Notes: generated by a model not told the origin, from the letters alone. 64,000 nucleotides of DNA from Chamaecrista fasciculata (GCA_003254925.1 QANZ01035685.1:127334-191333), one strand, 5' to 3'. Numbered from the stretch's first letter, positions 36,877 through 48,794 are shown. A program made the numbers and translations.

Positions 36877-37424
36877 TATTTAACAATATTATTAATAATG
36901 AAATTATGGCCATTGAGTGTTTGACTTGGGAGATGGAACTGGGAAGGTGTAATGATATGGATAATGGCCTACGGCTATGGGGCCATGTTTGTGGTCTCCA
37001 AGCGTTCCTACTAGTAATTATAATGGAGCACTCTTAATTTTTTTATATTATTATCAATAATTTACAAATCTGTTCATATTTTCGTTATAATATAAAATTA
37101 TGTTATGGGTCCTTCTAACATGTGTCTTTACTTTTGATTGGTCGAGTGAGTTTTTAAACATTAAAAAATATCTTTTAAATAAATTTTCATAGATTTCAAG
37201 ATATGATATGCTCTACTAACTAATCAGAAAAAACCTTAAGATGTGCCCTAAATTATAAGTATAGTCATAATATCAGGCCAAACTTTTATATATATATATA
37301 TATATATATAACTAACAAAAATAAAGATAATGAGTTGACCTTCTTAAATATGATGTTATTAGTTTGATTCACATCCTACGGAAAAGACTTCATTAAAAAC
37401 AAAATTCACTTAATCAAGCTTAAT

Positions 37425-37580
37425 TGGGTTATTGGTCAGCTCACTAGGTCACTTAAGTGAGTGTCGAAGGTTCGAATCTCGCCTTGTGCATTCATCAACC
37501 AATTGGCCAATGACAGACCTTTAAATGAAACTCATATCTACGGAGGATTAGTCCTTAAAATGTTGGGTTGAGGGATACCT
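37425..37580 (+). mobile_element. tRNA-derived SINE
   Basis: A tRNA-like head contains an A-box-like TTGGTCAGCTCACTAGG and a near-perfect B-box GGTTCGAATCTCG, followed by a non-tRNA body ('ggattagtcctt...gttgggttgagggatacc') seen as a conserved tail in plant SINEs. The 3' end is A-rich (aacaaaaagaaaaa). Not a functional tRNA: the stems do not close. Confidence 0.6.
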
Positions 37581-37699
37581 TAGGCAACAAAAAGAAAAAC
37601 CACTTCATAAATTTCTACACTTTGATGAAAATTAGTTTTTGGTTGTCGACTGAAGAATATCAGATAATTCTTACCAATATATATAATAAGTTGGTTGAA

Positions 37700-37965
37700 A
37701 TTGTCGAAAGACATAAGTCACTCCAAAAGAGCTCTATAAGGGGAGAGGATTGCCTCATTATATATATTGAATTAGAAGGCCCTTTAACTAAGCGATGTGA
37801 GACTTCAACATGCCCCCTCACGCCCGACATAAGAGCGTGAAGCCAACGAGTACCATGTAAAATGACCTAACTCACCCCAAAAGAGCTCTCTAGGAAAGAT
37901 GATTGCCTCATTATATATATATAGAGTTAGAGGACCTTTGACTAAGCGATTTGACAATAGATTTT
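37700..37965 (-). mobile_element. TRIM retroelement, degenerate
   Basis: Two direct repeats (about 37704-37813 and 37863-37962) match the 108-bp LTRs of the TRIM at 54396-54727, including 'ctcaccccaaaagagctct' and 'gacttcaaca'. Between them lies a shortened internal part with the 'cgtgaagccaacg' segment. Minus orientation. It sits about 120 bp from the SINE upstream. Confidence 0.6.
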
Positions 37966-38599
37966 TTTTTTTGGCCTCAAGTTGGTGAAATATTAAATAT
38001 ATTAAGTCTCCAACACTTCTAGAATTGAATTTAAGGGTTCGAATGAGTTTATAAGAAATTTCCGACAATCAAGTTAGTTTAAAAATATTTAAAGCATTGA
38101 TAATATAAGAAAATTAGCCAAACTTTGACTAAACAATTAGATAGTGTATATATAAGCCTATTTAGTGGAGAAATAGGACATTTCTTTAAATTTATCATTA
38201 GTATTTGAAAATCTCAAATGTTGAGAGGTAAGATTGATTGACAGAAGAGGAGAAATGAAAAATACAATCGATTTATTGAGTGTGAGCAGATCAATAATTA
38301 TTTATGAAGAGTTAGACAAATTAATGAAATATGGGAAATTGCTTATTTATTACCATAATATAATATATATATATATATATCGTATTATAAATATAAACAA
38401 AAGTTTGCTAGGGGATTTAAAAAGAAAGTGAGATTAAATAATTTGTTAGCATCTAAAAAAAGTTATAATATATAATTTTAAAATACTTTCATGCATATTG
38501 TCTTTTCTATTCACTCCTCTATTATCTTTAACAATTCTCAAAGATCTAAAAAAATAAGTTATTCTTATAAGTTTAATGTTTTTTTATAATATATAAAGA
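37966..38599. other. AT-rich spacer, no gene
   Basis: Very AT-rich, with a short TA repeat near 38366-38381. No coding signal. Confidence 0.6.
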
Positions 38600-39065
38600 A
38601 AACAGACTGCGAACCCCCACCATGGTAGCGGTTATGCCCTAGCCACCCTAGTCGTCCTGTAAAGAGAATCTCGATGTCAAGCGAGTCATTCACGTAATTC
38701 CGCCTCCGAAAATTATGGATTCCAGCAAAGATTCGCCTAGATATCTCCGAGAGATATTTTCACCAAAGTGTCAAAACTAAACTAATTCTCTTAGAATCAA
38801 TGAGAAACCAAATCCCTCAAATATCGGACCGGCCTATAGCCGCCCACACTTTAAAAAGGCCTAGGGAGGATCAACCAAGGTAACACATTCTACTCAGTCT
38901 CGATTGATTACTCTCAAATACTCATCACTAACTTAGGCATCGGAGGTGAATCGCATAACAACACCTCCACTGTTCATTGTTTTGCAGGAAATCGCTACCA
39001 GAATTTCTCACCGAACCAAGTAAGGTCCCTCAGGCCAGAACTTAGTTCATCATTTTCCAACATGT
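38600..39065 (+). mobile_element. LTR-retrotransposon LTR fragment (Ty3-type suspected)
   Basis: This block is GC-richer than its surroundings. It contains 'ctttaaaaaggcctaggga' (possible TATA/R region) and the motif ACTTAGGCATCGGAGG, which I know from LTRs of plant Ty3-type elements. It ends near 'cattttccaaca'. No primer-binding site or internal region follows, and no clear 5-bp target duplication was found, so it is a solo or truncated LTR. Confidence 0.5.
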
Positions 39066-39069
39066 AGGT

Positions 39070-40225
39070 GTATCATAAATTGTTGTTTTTCTTAAAAAAA
39101 ATACTTTTTCAATCCACCTTAAATTATAAAAGTTTGTCAAGTTTCGAGTAGATATTTACATATGATTAATTACATATCATTTATTTAAAATATTATATTT
39201 ACTTTCAGTGGCTCCAACTTAATCGGATACACTTAAATACTTAATTCCTTCGAAATTTTAAACAAGAAAAATAAATTCTAATATGTAATTTATTTTCCTA
39301 AAAACTATATATAAATGGCTTATTTTCTTCCTAAATATAATAATGAATGAGTAATAACCACAAGCACCAACTCTCCTACGAATGTTGACCAACCAAACCC
39401 TCATAATAATTAATAATGACGATGAGGCAAGCTTGCGTGGCCCCAATTTTTTTTAATTCCGAGGAATTAAAAAAAATAAAAGTCTTGGCTTCAGGTGTAT
39501 AGTTGATTAAAAAGTTCTTAAGATTTGTGTAGGGAAAAATAAACATCCCTAATAAAGATTATTTAATCCTTAATTAAGGGCTAAGACTGAAGTAGTTGAA
39601 GTGGGCATCTTAGGCCAAAGTCTTCGCTCAGAAAATGTTAATTAATTAGGTCATGAGGTACAAGTACAACACGACAATATGACAATGAAACCCTCCATGT
39701 GAAACAAAACCATACGCTACGATAAATATAAATAAATAAATTTTATTATAAAATGGAGTCTACCCCCGAAAAAAAAAAATTAATAATAATATGATGATAT
39801 CCGTAATCTTCCAATACCACTCACTAATCAAATAATAAGATTCTTAACCGGATTGAAAGAAGTTTTGTCACTCTCAAGATTCGTATTTTTGTGTAGGCAC
39901 TTTTACAAGATTGATTAGTGGTATGTGAATTAGTTAGATGTCATCTAAAATTTAAAAAATTATTTTAAGTTTGATTATTATAATTCTATTTTTGTTTTAG
40001 TTGAACATTAATCGCCAAAAGGGTCACTGTATTGTGGCTTAGTTGAAATTGATGATGATGAACTCTAATTATGTCTGAAGTCACTTCCTTATTATATTGT
40101 TAAATTCGTCACATTCAATGAATTACAATCCCGAACATTTATATCCACTCCATGATTAATGAGTAGAGGTCATCATGTTACGAAAGCAATTATATAATGT
40201 ATGCAAAAAGCAATCGATGTTACCA

Positions 40226-40261
<36 letters not shown>

Positions 40262-41816
40262 GCAACGCCAAATCTACATAGAATTTGATATGTAAATTTT
40301 CTTTTTTTAAAAAAGAATGAATTTTGGGGTATTGTCATGTTCACAAATCAAATGCAACTAAAAAATGAATTACAAAGGTGGAACAAATAATATAAAACAG
40401 AAAGAAGGGAAAAATTTTCAAAACAGAGGTGGAATGACAGAGCATTTCACCTTTACTAACTATTGATGAGTGGGGTTACAAAGATAAAATATTAATAAAG
40501 CAAAAGTTGTATTTTCATCCTCAAATTTTATATTAACTTTTAATTTTATTTGTAATATTTTTTTACTATCAATTTTATTCTCAATAATTATATTTTAATT
40601 ACTTTTATCACATGACTAACTTATTTCAATAAATTAACGATAATTTTTTTTTTGTTTTTTAATTTAAATTTTTTTAATCAATTTTACATTATATGTCATT
40701 AGCCACATAAAATTTATAGTTAATATTTCATTAAAGTAAAAACAAAGATAAAATTGATCAAACTATAAAATTTTAAAGATAATTGACAACAAAAATATAT
40801 TAAAGACGAAGGTAAAAGTTGATTTTAGAGTTTAGGGATAAAAATAATACTTTTTCTTAATAATAAATATAATAATTATAAAAGGTTGACCTTGCAAATG
40901 ATATGAATATGAAAGTAGTTTAAATTAGTCTAATTTTGGTGTTGAACTAGAGGAAAAAGACACGCAATTAACTACATAAATCATGCAGATTGAAAGCGTT
41001 AGATGGAACAAACTACGTCACTGCTTCAGGTTTCAACTTAACATTCCTAGTTTTCCTTTTTTTTTTTTCCTTTGCAATCAACGTTATACATTATTAGATG
41101 ATGACATAGACGTTTGCTTACTTCTAACACTAATTTCATATTTCATTATTATTTCAAACGGTATTTTATGAACATTATTCGTCAAAGAAAAAAAAAATTC
41201 ACTAAAACCTTTTTAAAGTCATCGATATGAGAATTTCCATTCACTTCTATCACTTCTAACAAAAGTAAAATCTGATTAATCGAGATACTGACTGTTGGCA
41301 AGTTATCATATTTGTTCTTTTTTTCATAAATCATCGCTTCTCTAAATCAATGATCACAATTCACAGACATAAACTTTTCAATGTGATCTAAGAAGTTAAC
41401 AAGTCATAAACTATATTTACAAGATACATAAATGATCCTTTTTGAGGTAAGACAAAGAATGCAAAGAGGCATAATCATTTATACAGTTTGTACAACAAAT
41501 TAAGCTGTAATTTCCAACAACACACGTACCAAAGAAACAAGACACAGAAAAGAATGGACTGTGTAATTTGCCTTCAATTGCAGAGGCCTAAACCTCTCTG
41601 ATGAATAAAATGCAACCAAGATGTATTTTTGGGTCAATAGGGCCTGGCATGATCGTCCCCACCTTGAAGAAACTATGTCCTGATTTAGAACTTACAAAGC
41701 TAAACTTACTTGTAACTACAACACTAATGATTTTAAGAAAATGTGGCTTTACTTGGATTCATTTTCCTATGATCCATAACCATAACATACGAATAGAACA
41801 AGCTCCATCAATGGAG
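39070..41816. other. AT-rich intergenic DNA and START-gene 3' UTR
   Basis: No gene is supported. Contains a TAA trinucleotide run (about 40226-40260) and a decayed MITE (separate entry). About 41500-41816 is the probable 3' UTR of the minus-strand START-domain gene. Confidence 0.5.
40497..40860. mobile_element. Decayed MITE related to 21601-21951
   Basis: Left 'gcaaaagttgtattttcatc' and right 'gataaaaataatactttttc' form weak inverted ends. The interior repeats 'caattttattctcaataa' and 'aattgacaacaaaaata' follow the same order as the intact MULE-type MITE at 21601-21951. Target duplication no longer recognisable. Confidence 0.5.
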
Positions 41817-44229
41817 TTAATGTGCTTGCACAGCCCTGTAGGTAGCTTTTTGAGCTTCGTCCCTAATGGATACAAGGTTCGTTTTTATCTCACTGCAGAG
41901 TCTACCCTCTATAAGATAAACAGGCAACCAAAGTTCCGGCTTTACATCAACGACATATGAAAGGGTTGTCTTGATCTCTTGGATTTCTGACTCTTCACAA
42001 CTTATATTGTTGGACTACAAAAACCATCATTGTAGAAGATGTCAGCACTCAGCAATGTATGTGAATTGCATTATTCTACATTGTTGCTCAAATTTTAACA
42101 CCAAGAAAGCTCTCAAGTTTTTTAATTTGTTTGGCATTGTTTCAAATCAAAACCGATGGATATATTCAAAATTGAAAATTGCTGTCTAAGTGAAGATTCT
42201 CAGATCAAAGGGATTTTTTTTTCCAAAAAAAGAAGAAAAGAAGACTCAAAAGTCATAGCCCCAAGACTCTGAATACATGGATTCAAGTTTCATTTCTAGT
42301 TGGTGCCAACAAAGGTTAGCCATAATTTATTCGGAAGTTAAAAATGTTGACTTTGAAGACTAGCATTTCACATTTAGAAAATATCTATAATAAGAAGAAT
42401 GCCTCAAAAGTCAAAACTTTTAGATATTGAGTATTGACATACGTGATAAGAGAAATTTTGCAATACACAGCAGACTCCCAACAACACGGTAACAACTAAA
42501 AACTAAATAATACCTGCAAAATAGACCACTTTCCTTCAAAAAGTTGAAAATCTCCTTCAGTCATCTTGAACTCAATGTCGCGCTTCATGCCAGAAGGAAG
42601 ACTTTCCAATTCTTTTTCATAACAATCTACGATTCCTTTAGCATCAAATTTTAGCCCAAATGCCAAGTTCTGCTGTCCGACCTGTTCAGACAGTAAAGAG
42701 ATTGTAAGCAAAATGCATGGACGAGGAAAATTCCACATAAGATGAAGTGTCTAATTGAAATCACAAGAAAAAAGAATGTACTATAGTATCGATAGAATTC
42801 AGATATGCAAGTACTTTAGTGACAAAGTGCACTAATTAATAAGGTTTTTCTAAGAAAAAAAGAATACAACCACTTCACCGTTCAAGTACTTTAGCGTATC
42901 AATTCCGCAATAAAATCATAATAATAAGTAATAATTCTAATTTCTGAAAGTAAAATGCTGCATTAACTAAGGTGTACTAAACATATTCTTCACTAGCAAC
43001 ACTTCAGTTATAACCGTTCTCCAGTAAAAATGCCATTTATCAGCAGTAGTGCAGTACTGCTCTTAAACACCAAAATAACAAAAGCTTGATCACTAAGAGG
43101 TCAGGATTCTTAGGAATGAAAATTTTCTCTAACCGCACAAAAGCAAGGAGAAACTTCAAGCTTCACAGGTTTATTGATTGAATCAGTTTTCACCACACAG
43201 GTACAAGTTGCACTTAAAAAACTCACCAAACCGAGTTTTTACCTCAGTCACCTATATGTTTTTGAAAAACAGATTTTTGTATTTGCCACCATATTCTCTT
43301 CAAAAAACACATCCCTCATGTGTCCAATCCAATCTAATTCAAAGTGTGTTAGTACTTAACAGCACAGAAAGCATGTGCGACAGATAAAAATAGCACTATT
43401 CCTCCAAGGACAATATTGTATTTCTTTTTATTAGCATTCATTCAGAAAACTTAAATAAACAATATATATATTTTGAAACAGATTAGGTAACATTATTCAT
43501 TCGCCATCCTATGTCCACTTGGTTCTAAGTCTAAACAGCTCCCTTCATGTGCCAATACTGATCAAGTAGAACATATCAAGTTTAACACAACAAAATGCAT
43601 TATGATTTATGAGGCACGATTTATATTGTGCAAAAAGCATGCACCCAATTTCACAAAATTGCATACTCTGAAGATGATCACAGCTGTGAACTCGGACGAC
43701 AAAAATTAGAAAAGAAGGAGAAAAAAATGAAGAGTAGTAATTGACAAACCTGAAAAAGACGAGCATAGTTGTCTCCTTTTTCAAGCAATTGGCTAACAGC
43801 AAGACCAGGAATAAAATCGGCTAATCTCTCATAATCAGTCAAGATATTCCAAACAGTGGTAAGGGGTGCGTCAATGGGAATACTAGATTCAATTCTGCGA
43901 GAATTTTTCTCCAGCTTCTTCACTTCTATGCACACACCTTCCTCAGCTATGGATTCTGAATCTTCAACATCAGATTCAGTATTCACAAAATTGACACCGT
44001 CATCATCACTCAAACTAGGGGAATCGGATTTTGGAGTGCAATTCAAGAAAGGGGTTAATTTGAAGGACCGTAATTTCGGAGAAGTGCTAGTAGAAATAAA
44101 TAGGGAGGGTTGGGTAATCGATTTAGAGGGTTCAGAAAATAGTAGAGATTGGTTTATAGAATTAGAAGGCGGTGCTTGCAGGAAGAGGAGAGCAGAGTAT
44201 GATTCAAACGACACCGGAAAAACGCGCAT
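41817..44229 (-). CDS. Plastid-targeted START/COQ10-like (polyketide cyclase superfamily) protein
   Basis: Predicted 281 aa; exons 44229-43750, 42681-42514 and 42014-41817, all phase 0. The start chosen is MRVFPVSF; an upstream in-frame ATG at 44289 would place extra residues before the transit-peptide-like region. Residues 1-55 are rich in Ser/Thr and poor in acids, as in chloroplast transit peptides. Residues 70-105 are acidic. Residues about 110-275 form the Bet v1-like SRPBCC/COQ10 fold (SSIPIDAPLTTVWNILTDYE, FAKGIVDCYEKE-like strands, GDFQLFEGKWSI, VDVKPELWLPV, TNLVSIRDEAQK). Arabidopsis relatives at At4g01650 are annotated polyketide cyclase/dehydrase and lipid transport proteins. The ligand is unknown. 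Divergently placed from cyclophilin copy 1; its exon 1 contains the left breakpoint of the tandem duplication. Confidence 0.85.
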
Positions 44230-44510
44230 TTTGATTTCTCCACCACGGATTGACACTAGATAAGTAATAAGCATAGCAAGTTTTATCATTTTGTCGTCTT
44301 CATTTTTTGGGGCCAGTTTTCATCTGAAAATCCCAACGACGCCAATTTTGGGATCATCTATGATCTTGGTGTGTGGGGTAGGGTTTTGCAAATTTCTGTC
44401 AGACATTTTTACATTTTTTTCAGTAAGATAGATTTTTCCCTCGATCAAACAAGGTAAACATAGCTTAATACAAAGCCATACAATATGGAGATCAAATAAA
44501 AGATTACCTA

Positions 44511-44847
44511 AAGTGCACTTTTGCTCCAATAATTTTGGAAAAGGTCTCAATTTGGTCCCATAACTTTTTTTGTTGCAATTTTGGTCTCATAATTTCTGAA
44601 AACGTCTCACTGTTGGTCCCAAACTGATTTTCATCCATTTCCTGCCGTTAAAAATGACCTGACAAACTGATTTGAATGATGACGTGGCAAATATAAGTGA
44701 AGTGGATTTAACGGTTGATAATGGTTAGAAATCAATTTGGGACCAACGATAAGACATTTTTAAATGTTATGGGACCAAAATTACAAAAACAAAATTATGA
44801 GACTAAATTGAGACATTTGTTAAAGTTATGAGACCAAAAGTGCACTG
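44511..44847. mobile_element. Mutator-like MITE ('aagtgcactttt' family), unit 1
   Basis: Inverted ends AAGTGCACTTTTG and CCAAAAGTGCACT enclose palindromic sequence with 'ggtcccataac' and 'ttatgggaccaaaa'. It lies upstream of the START gene. Unit 2 lacks it at this point ('aaaagatagatttaac' continues uninterrupted), so it inserted after the duplication or was lost from unit 2. Confidence 0.7.
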
Positions 44848-44873
44848 TACCCTCAAAGATTTAACAATGTGAA

Positions 44874-45418
44874 TAGGGATGATCAAAATACTCATACTCA
44901 TGGGTACCCGTAAATTTTACCCGTTGGGTATGGGTCTGGGTAAAAAATGAATGGGTCTGGATATGAGGATTTACCTATTTAAATTTGCAAGTATGGGTTC
45001 GGGTCCGGGGTGGTACCCCTATCCCAGTATTTTATTCTTTTTTTCATAAATATATATAGATACATGATATATATATTTTTACATATAGAATGTAATTATT
45101 TTTTTATTTTAAAAATATATATAATTACTATTTATACCTTCTAATTTTAACCCCTTTTTGTTTTTTATTTAACAAAAAAATAAAAATAAAATAAAATTAC
45201 TTTAATTAAATTATATTTATATTTTTTAAAACAATTTATTTAAATTTTCTCGGGTATGGGTCCAGGTCCGGGTATTTGACTACCCATAGGGTATGGGGAT
45301 GAGGATTGATATTGATACCCATACGAGTATGAGTCCGGGTATGGGAATGATAATTTTTTACGGGTCTAGGGATCAAGGTAGCCTACCCATACCCTACTCA
45401 TACCCATGAGCATCATCG
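44874..45418. mobile_element. hAT-like MITE present only in duplication unit 1
   Basis: Ends TAGGGATGATCA and a diverged complement ('gagcatcatcg') bound 545 bp with subterminal 'gggtacccg/gggtatggg' repeats around an AT-rich centre. ATGTGAA is present on both sides (44867-44873 and 45419-45425). Unit 2 shows the unoccupied sequence 'tttaactatgtgaacata' near 49832-49850. Same family type as 27135-27746. Confidence 0.8.
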
Positions 45419-45509
45419 ATGTGAACATACAACACATCACATGCTTGTTGTATTTGGGACCAATTTCTAAGAGGTTTTTTTGGGTCAAGCTTTAGTGCAC
45501 TTGAGTTAC

Positions 45510-45540
45510 AGATTGGGCCAGATCTTTGGCCCATAAAAAT
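45510..45540. promoter_or_regulatory. Site II elements in the divergent START-cyclophilin promoter region
   Basis: TTGGGCC and TTGGCCCA lie about 15 bp apart, between the START gene (minus) and cyclophilin copy 1 (plus), and are kept in unit 2 at about 49964-49984. They could serve either gene; which one is inferred, not shown. Confidence 0.4.
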
Positions 45541-45906
45541 TTGGGTCAGATTCAGATTCTTTTGGATAAAGTCAAGAGACGGGCATAATTCATGAATGGA
45601 CCAAAAAAAAAAAGACGGGCATAGTGGAATGCCAAGCCGAGGCTAATAAAAGACAAAAAATCACGGGCTGTGTGCCTGTGTCTGAGAATTCGATGTGCGT
45701 ATGCTTGGTAAAAATCTATCACCAAAAAGGGAAAATAAAATAATAAAAATTAAAATTAAAATGAAAATGAAAAACTCAACCCATTTTCTTGTGGCATTCT
45801 AATCCATCAATGTACCGCTTTGTTGCCCTTTAATCAGTTTATCGGTTTATAAAAAGTAATACACACTTGAGTCTGTTGAAAGTTTTAACCATAAAATACA
45901 GCTTCT

Positions 45907-46151
45907 TGAAGACATAGCTGAACTAAAGTTGCTGAGCTGTATTTTATAGTTTGTAAGTTGTAACTAATTGTTTTCTGTTAGTCAGTTTATTAACTCAGGT
46001 TCAGATGTAACTAGGCTTAGTTAGAATCTAACTCCTAGTTAGCTTTATTTCCCTGTGTATATACTATATAATATCAGTTCACTGTACAGATTAATTAATA
46101 ACAACATTTCATTTCTCAGTTTTTCTTCTCCTGAATATCGTGTATTCTTCA
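45907..46151 (+). mobile_element. Solo LTR inserted in the cyclophilin copy 1 promoter
   Basis: A 245-bp insert starts TGAAGA and ends TCTTCA (perfect 6-bp inverted ends with canonical TG...CA). It is flanked by the exact 5-bp duplication CTTCT (45902-45906 and 46152-46156). Unit 2 has the empty site 'acagcttctttcgctc'. The LTR contains a TATA-rich core 'tatatactatataa' (about 46058-46071) and a leader-like segment, and ends 54 bp before the cyclophilin ATG. Copia-type is suspected from composition. No internal region or second LTR. Confidence 0.9.
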
Positions 46152-46205
46152 CTTCTTTCGCTCAATTTCCAGATAGAATACCTATTCCTTATCGCATAGT
46201 TAGCG

Positions 46206-48780
46206 ATGGCTTCTTCGTTTTCAACGCAGTTGATGCAAACTCAGAACATTCCACGTCTTTCTCACTTCCAGGTTAGTATTTTGTGTTTCATTTCTCCTTT
46301 TCTCTGCAAATCTCCTATTGTTCATGCTAATGTTTCTGGTCTCCAGAAGATGTGCAAGTGGAATGTGTGTTAAAATGCTAATTCTGACAATGAAGTTCAC
46401 TATTCGAGGTTGTGTTTGGTTCACTGTTGGAACATTTCAGTTTACAACCCTAGTTATTAGCTATACTAGTCGCAGCATTTCTACGTGTATTGCATATGTC
46501 ATGAGCGGAAAATAGGGTACTTATACCGTAAGCGTGCTATTGTTACTGTGTTGAACTTATTAACATTTTTGCTAATCATAGTACGTGCTGCCAAAGCTAT
46601 CATTTCATGTAAATAATTAATTATGTAATGGCTAGATTTTGTTGCGTTTTTTCAGGGGAATTCTAACCAACATGTGTCAAAGGTTCAAATGTCTCATGCT
46701 ATCTGTAGCGGTTTCAGATCGCAGCTTGGTAACACTAAATCACTGGCAGCAAAATCTCGTTATGCCTCAAGTTTCTCCGCAGCAAAACAATCTGGAGTCA
46801 AATCAATCTCATATAAGAGAATGACATGTACCAATGCTACGGAAGATGTAAGTGTGTTATTCAAAAACATTGGTCTGAGAAATTGTTCAGAGAATTTCTG
46901 AAATCGAAATAAGATAAAGGAGGGAGAATAATGCCGTTAGGATTTCTGACTTTTACTTTTGTGTTACTCTTGCCTATTTGAGCATTAGGAGAAGGGTAAG
47001 CACCTAATACTGAACTTATTGTTCAAAGCATTCCTAGAGTTTGAACTACTTTCTGATCTAAGGATTGGAACTTGTGGAATTATTAATAATGAAGCAGTAT
47101 TTTGGTTGTTCTGTTTACATGTATTGGAGAATATTAATTTCTCCTATTGGAAAATTCTTGGCAATCTTCAACTTTCTGCGACTAATGATAACATATTGTC
47201 TTATTATCTTATAAATGGTTATATTATTTTTAGGCTGTAGAGCCGCAAGCCAAAGTGACAAACAAGGTTTTCTTTGATGTCGAGATTGGGGGTGAACCTG
47301 CAGGCAGGATTATTTTCGGCCTATTTGGAGAGGTGGTACCAAAAACTGTTGAAAATTTCCGTGCATTGTGTACAGGCAAGCCATAATCACGTTTCTCTGT
47401 AGCAGTGCTGTTCTTGTATATGTCATTGTTACTCTGAAATGAATAATGGGACAGGAAATTTCACAGATGAATTTGAATATTTTTGTGCAGGAGAGAAAGG
47501 ATATGGTTACAAAGGATCCTCCTTCCACCGTATAATCAAGGATTTCATGATTCAAGGAGGGGACTTCACTTACGGAGATGTGAGCTCTTTATTATTTGTT
47601 TATGTTTGCTTATATGACTGTGTTATGACTGATATCTATACTTTCACACTGCCACGCATGTGCACTCTACTAAGGTTAAGAAACAGTGTTCTTCTTGCTA
47701 ATAAAACATGCTAACAATGGTTGCAGGGAACTGGAGGTGCCAGTATCTATGGCTCTCGCTTTGAAGATGAGAGTTTCGAATGTATGTCCCATCTAGTCTC
47801 TTAATAGTGGTATTGAGTTATAAATTTTTTGTATTGGCGAATGGCAAGTAATATAAGTTATGTCTTTGTTTTGATTACACTTTAAAATAATCTAGTTTTT
47901 CTCCTTAGGATTGGTCTTTTGGTGGAAAACTGGTTTCTTTGTGTCTTACTAATGTGACATAGCCCTTCTTTGCAGTGAAGCATGTTGGTCCTGGGGTTTT
48001 AAGCATGGCAAATGCAGGTCCTAATACCAATGGTAGTCAATTTTTCATTTGTACCGTAAAGGTGAGTAAGATAGCTACACTTCCTTGTCCCTTTTTTGTA
48101 ATGAGTTACTAATGTGTTAGAACATTCTGTTTACTTCAAGAGTCTGACAAATAAGGAATTTTCCAAAGTGACGTTACTGTAGTCAGCTAAAAACAGTAAA
48201 AATAGATCATATTCATATCTCTTACTTCTCTGCAGAGGTCACTTAGTAAAAGCGTGCGGTTTATTTTGAAACATCCATACAGCTGAAGTAGAAGTCTCTG
48301 CAGCCCTTTCTTTTCTCTTGTTTTTGTCTCCTTGTCAACTTTTCAAATTTTTGCTTAGATAATTATAGATGCCATTATCTTAACTGCCTCCACATACTGA
48401 CCTAATTATTGATAATGGATGGGGTATTTATTTATCTAGAAGTAGGTTATGGTTATTCTTTTAAGTGCATTTTAACAATATTGTTAGTTCTACCTGTTTG
48501 GCTTCAATTGGTATGGAACTACAAATTATAAACTAGAGAAATTGTTGTGAATGCCCTCCACTTTTACGTGTTTCAATGCTTTGTTATCAAAATACTAAGT
48601 GAATGACTTGATTTCATGATGCAGACTAAATGGCTGGACAATAAGCATGTTGTGTTTGGACATGTCATTGATGGAATGGACGTGGTGCGGGCACTTGAAA
48701 CCCAAGAAACTAGCAGGACAGATGTCCCTCGGAAGCCATGCAGAATTCTTAATTCTGGAGAATTGCCTCTAGATGCCTGA
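46206..48780 (+). CDS. CYP20-3: Chloroplast stromal cyclophilin CYP20-3/ROC4, copy 1
   Basis: Predicted 261-aa peptidyl-prolyl cis-trans isomerase. Seven exons: 46206-46271, 46656-46847, 47234-47375, 47491-47579, 47727-47781, 47976-48061, 48625-48780. Residues 1-85 are a Ser/Thr/Lys-rich plastid transit peptide; the PPIase domain (about 92-258) begins [20 protein letters not shown]. Active-site residues are retained: [15 protein letters not shown] (Arg, Phe, Met, Gln), [17 protein letters not shown] (Asn, Gln, Phe), and the Trp and His of [10 protein letters not shown]. Ends in GELPLDA like ROC4. ROC4 folds stromal proteins and is redox-linked, including to serine acetyltransferase/cysteine synthesis. 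Intron 3 uses a GC donor (ACAG|GCAAGC). The C-terminal Cys of ROC4 (CGELPLDA context) is Ser here. A solo LTR sits immediately upstream. Its 3' flank is a duplicated START-gene fragment. Confidence 0.92.
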
Positions 48781-48794
48781 TCCTTCTAACAGCT

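Larger units (their letters stand above)
43940..48787. repeat. Tandem duplication, unit 1 (about 4.85 kb)
   Basis: The unit runs from inside START exon 1 (near 43940) through the divergent intergenic region and cyclophilin copy 1 to just past its stop codon. Corresponding points in unit 2 are offset by about 4850-4880 bp (for example cyclophilin ATG 46206 and 51086). Unit 1 has private insertions: a MITE (44511-44847), a hAT-like MITE (44874-45418) and a solo LTR (45907-46151). Confidence 0.9.

Noticed and set aside
37432..37500. Possible tRNA gene with a good B-box
   Set aside because: Acceptor and anticodon stems do not pair and a SINE-type body follows; called a SINE instead.
38600..39065. 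Complete LTR retrotransposon
   Set aside because: Only one LTR-like block; no primer-binding site, gag/pol or second LTR in the surrounding 5 kb.
43856..44263. 135-codon plus-strand frame opposite the START gene
   Set aside because: Antisense shadow of START exon 1, whose minus-strand product continues across spliced exons into a known fold.
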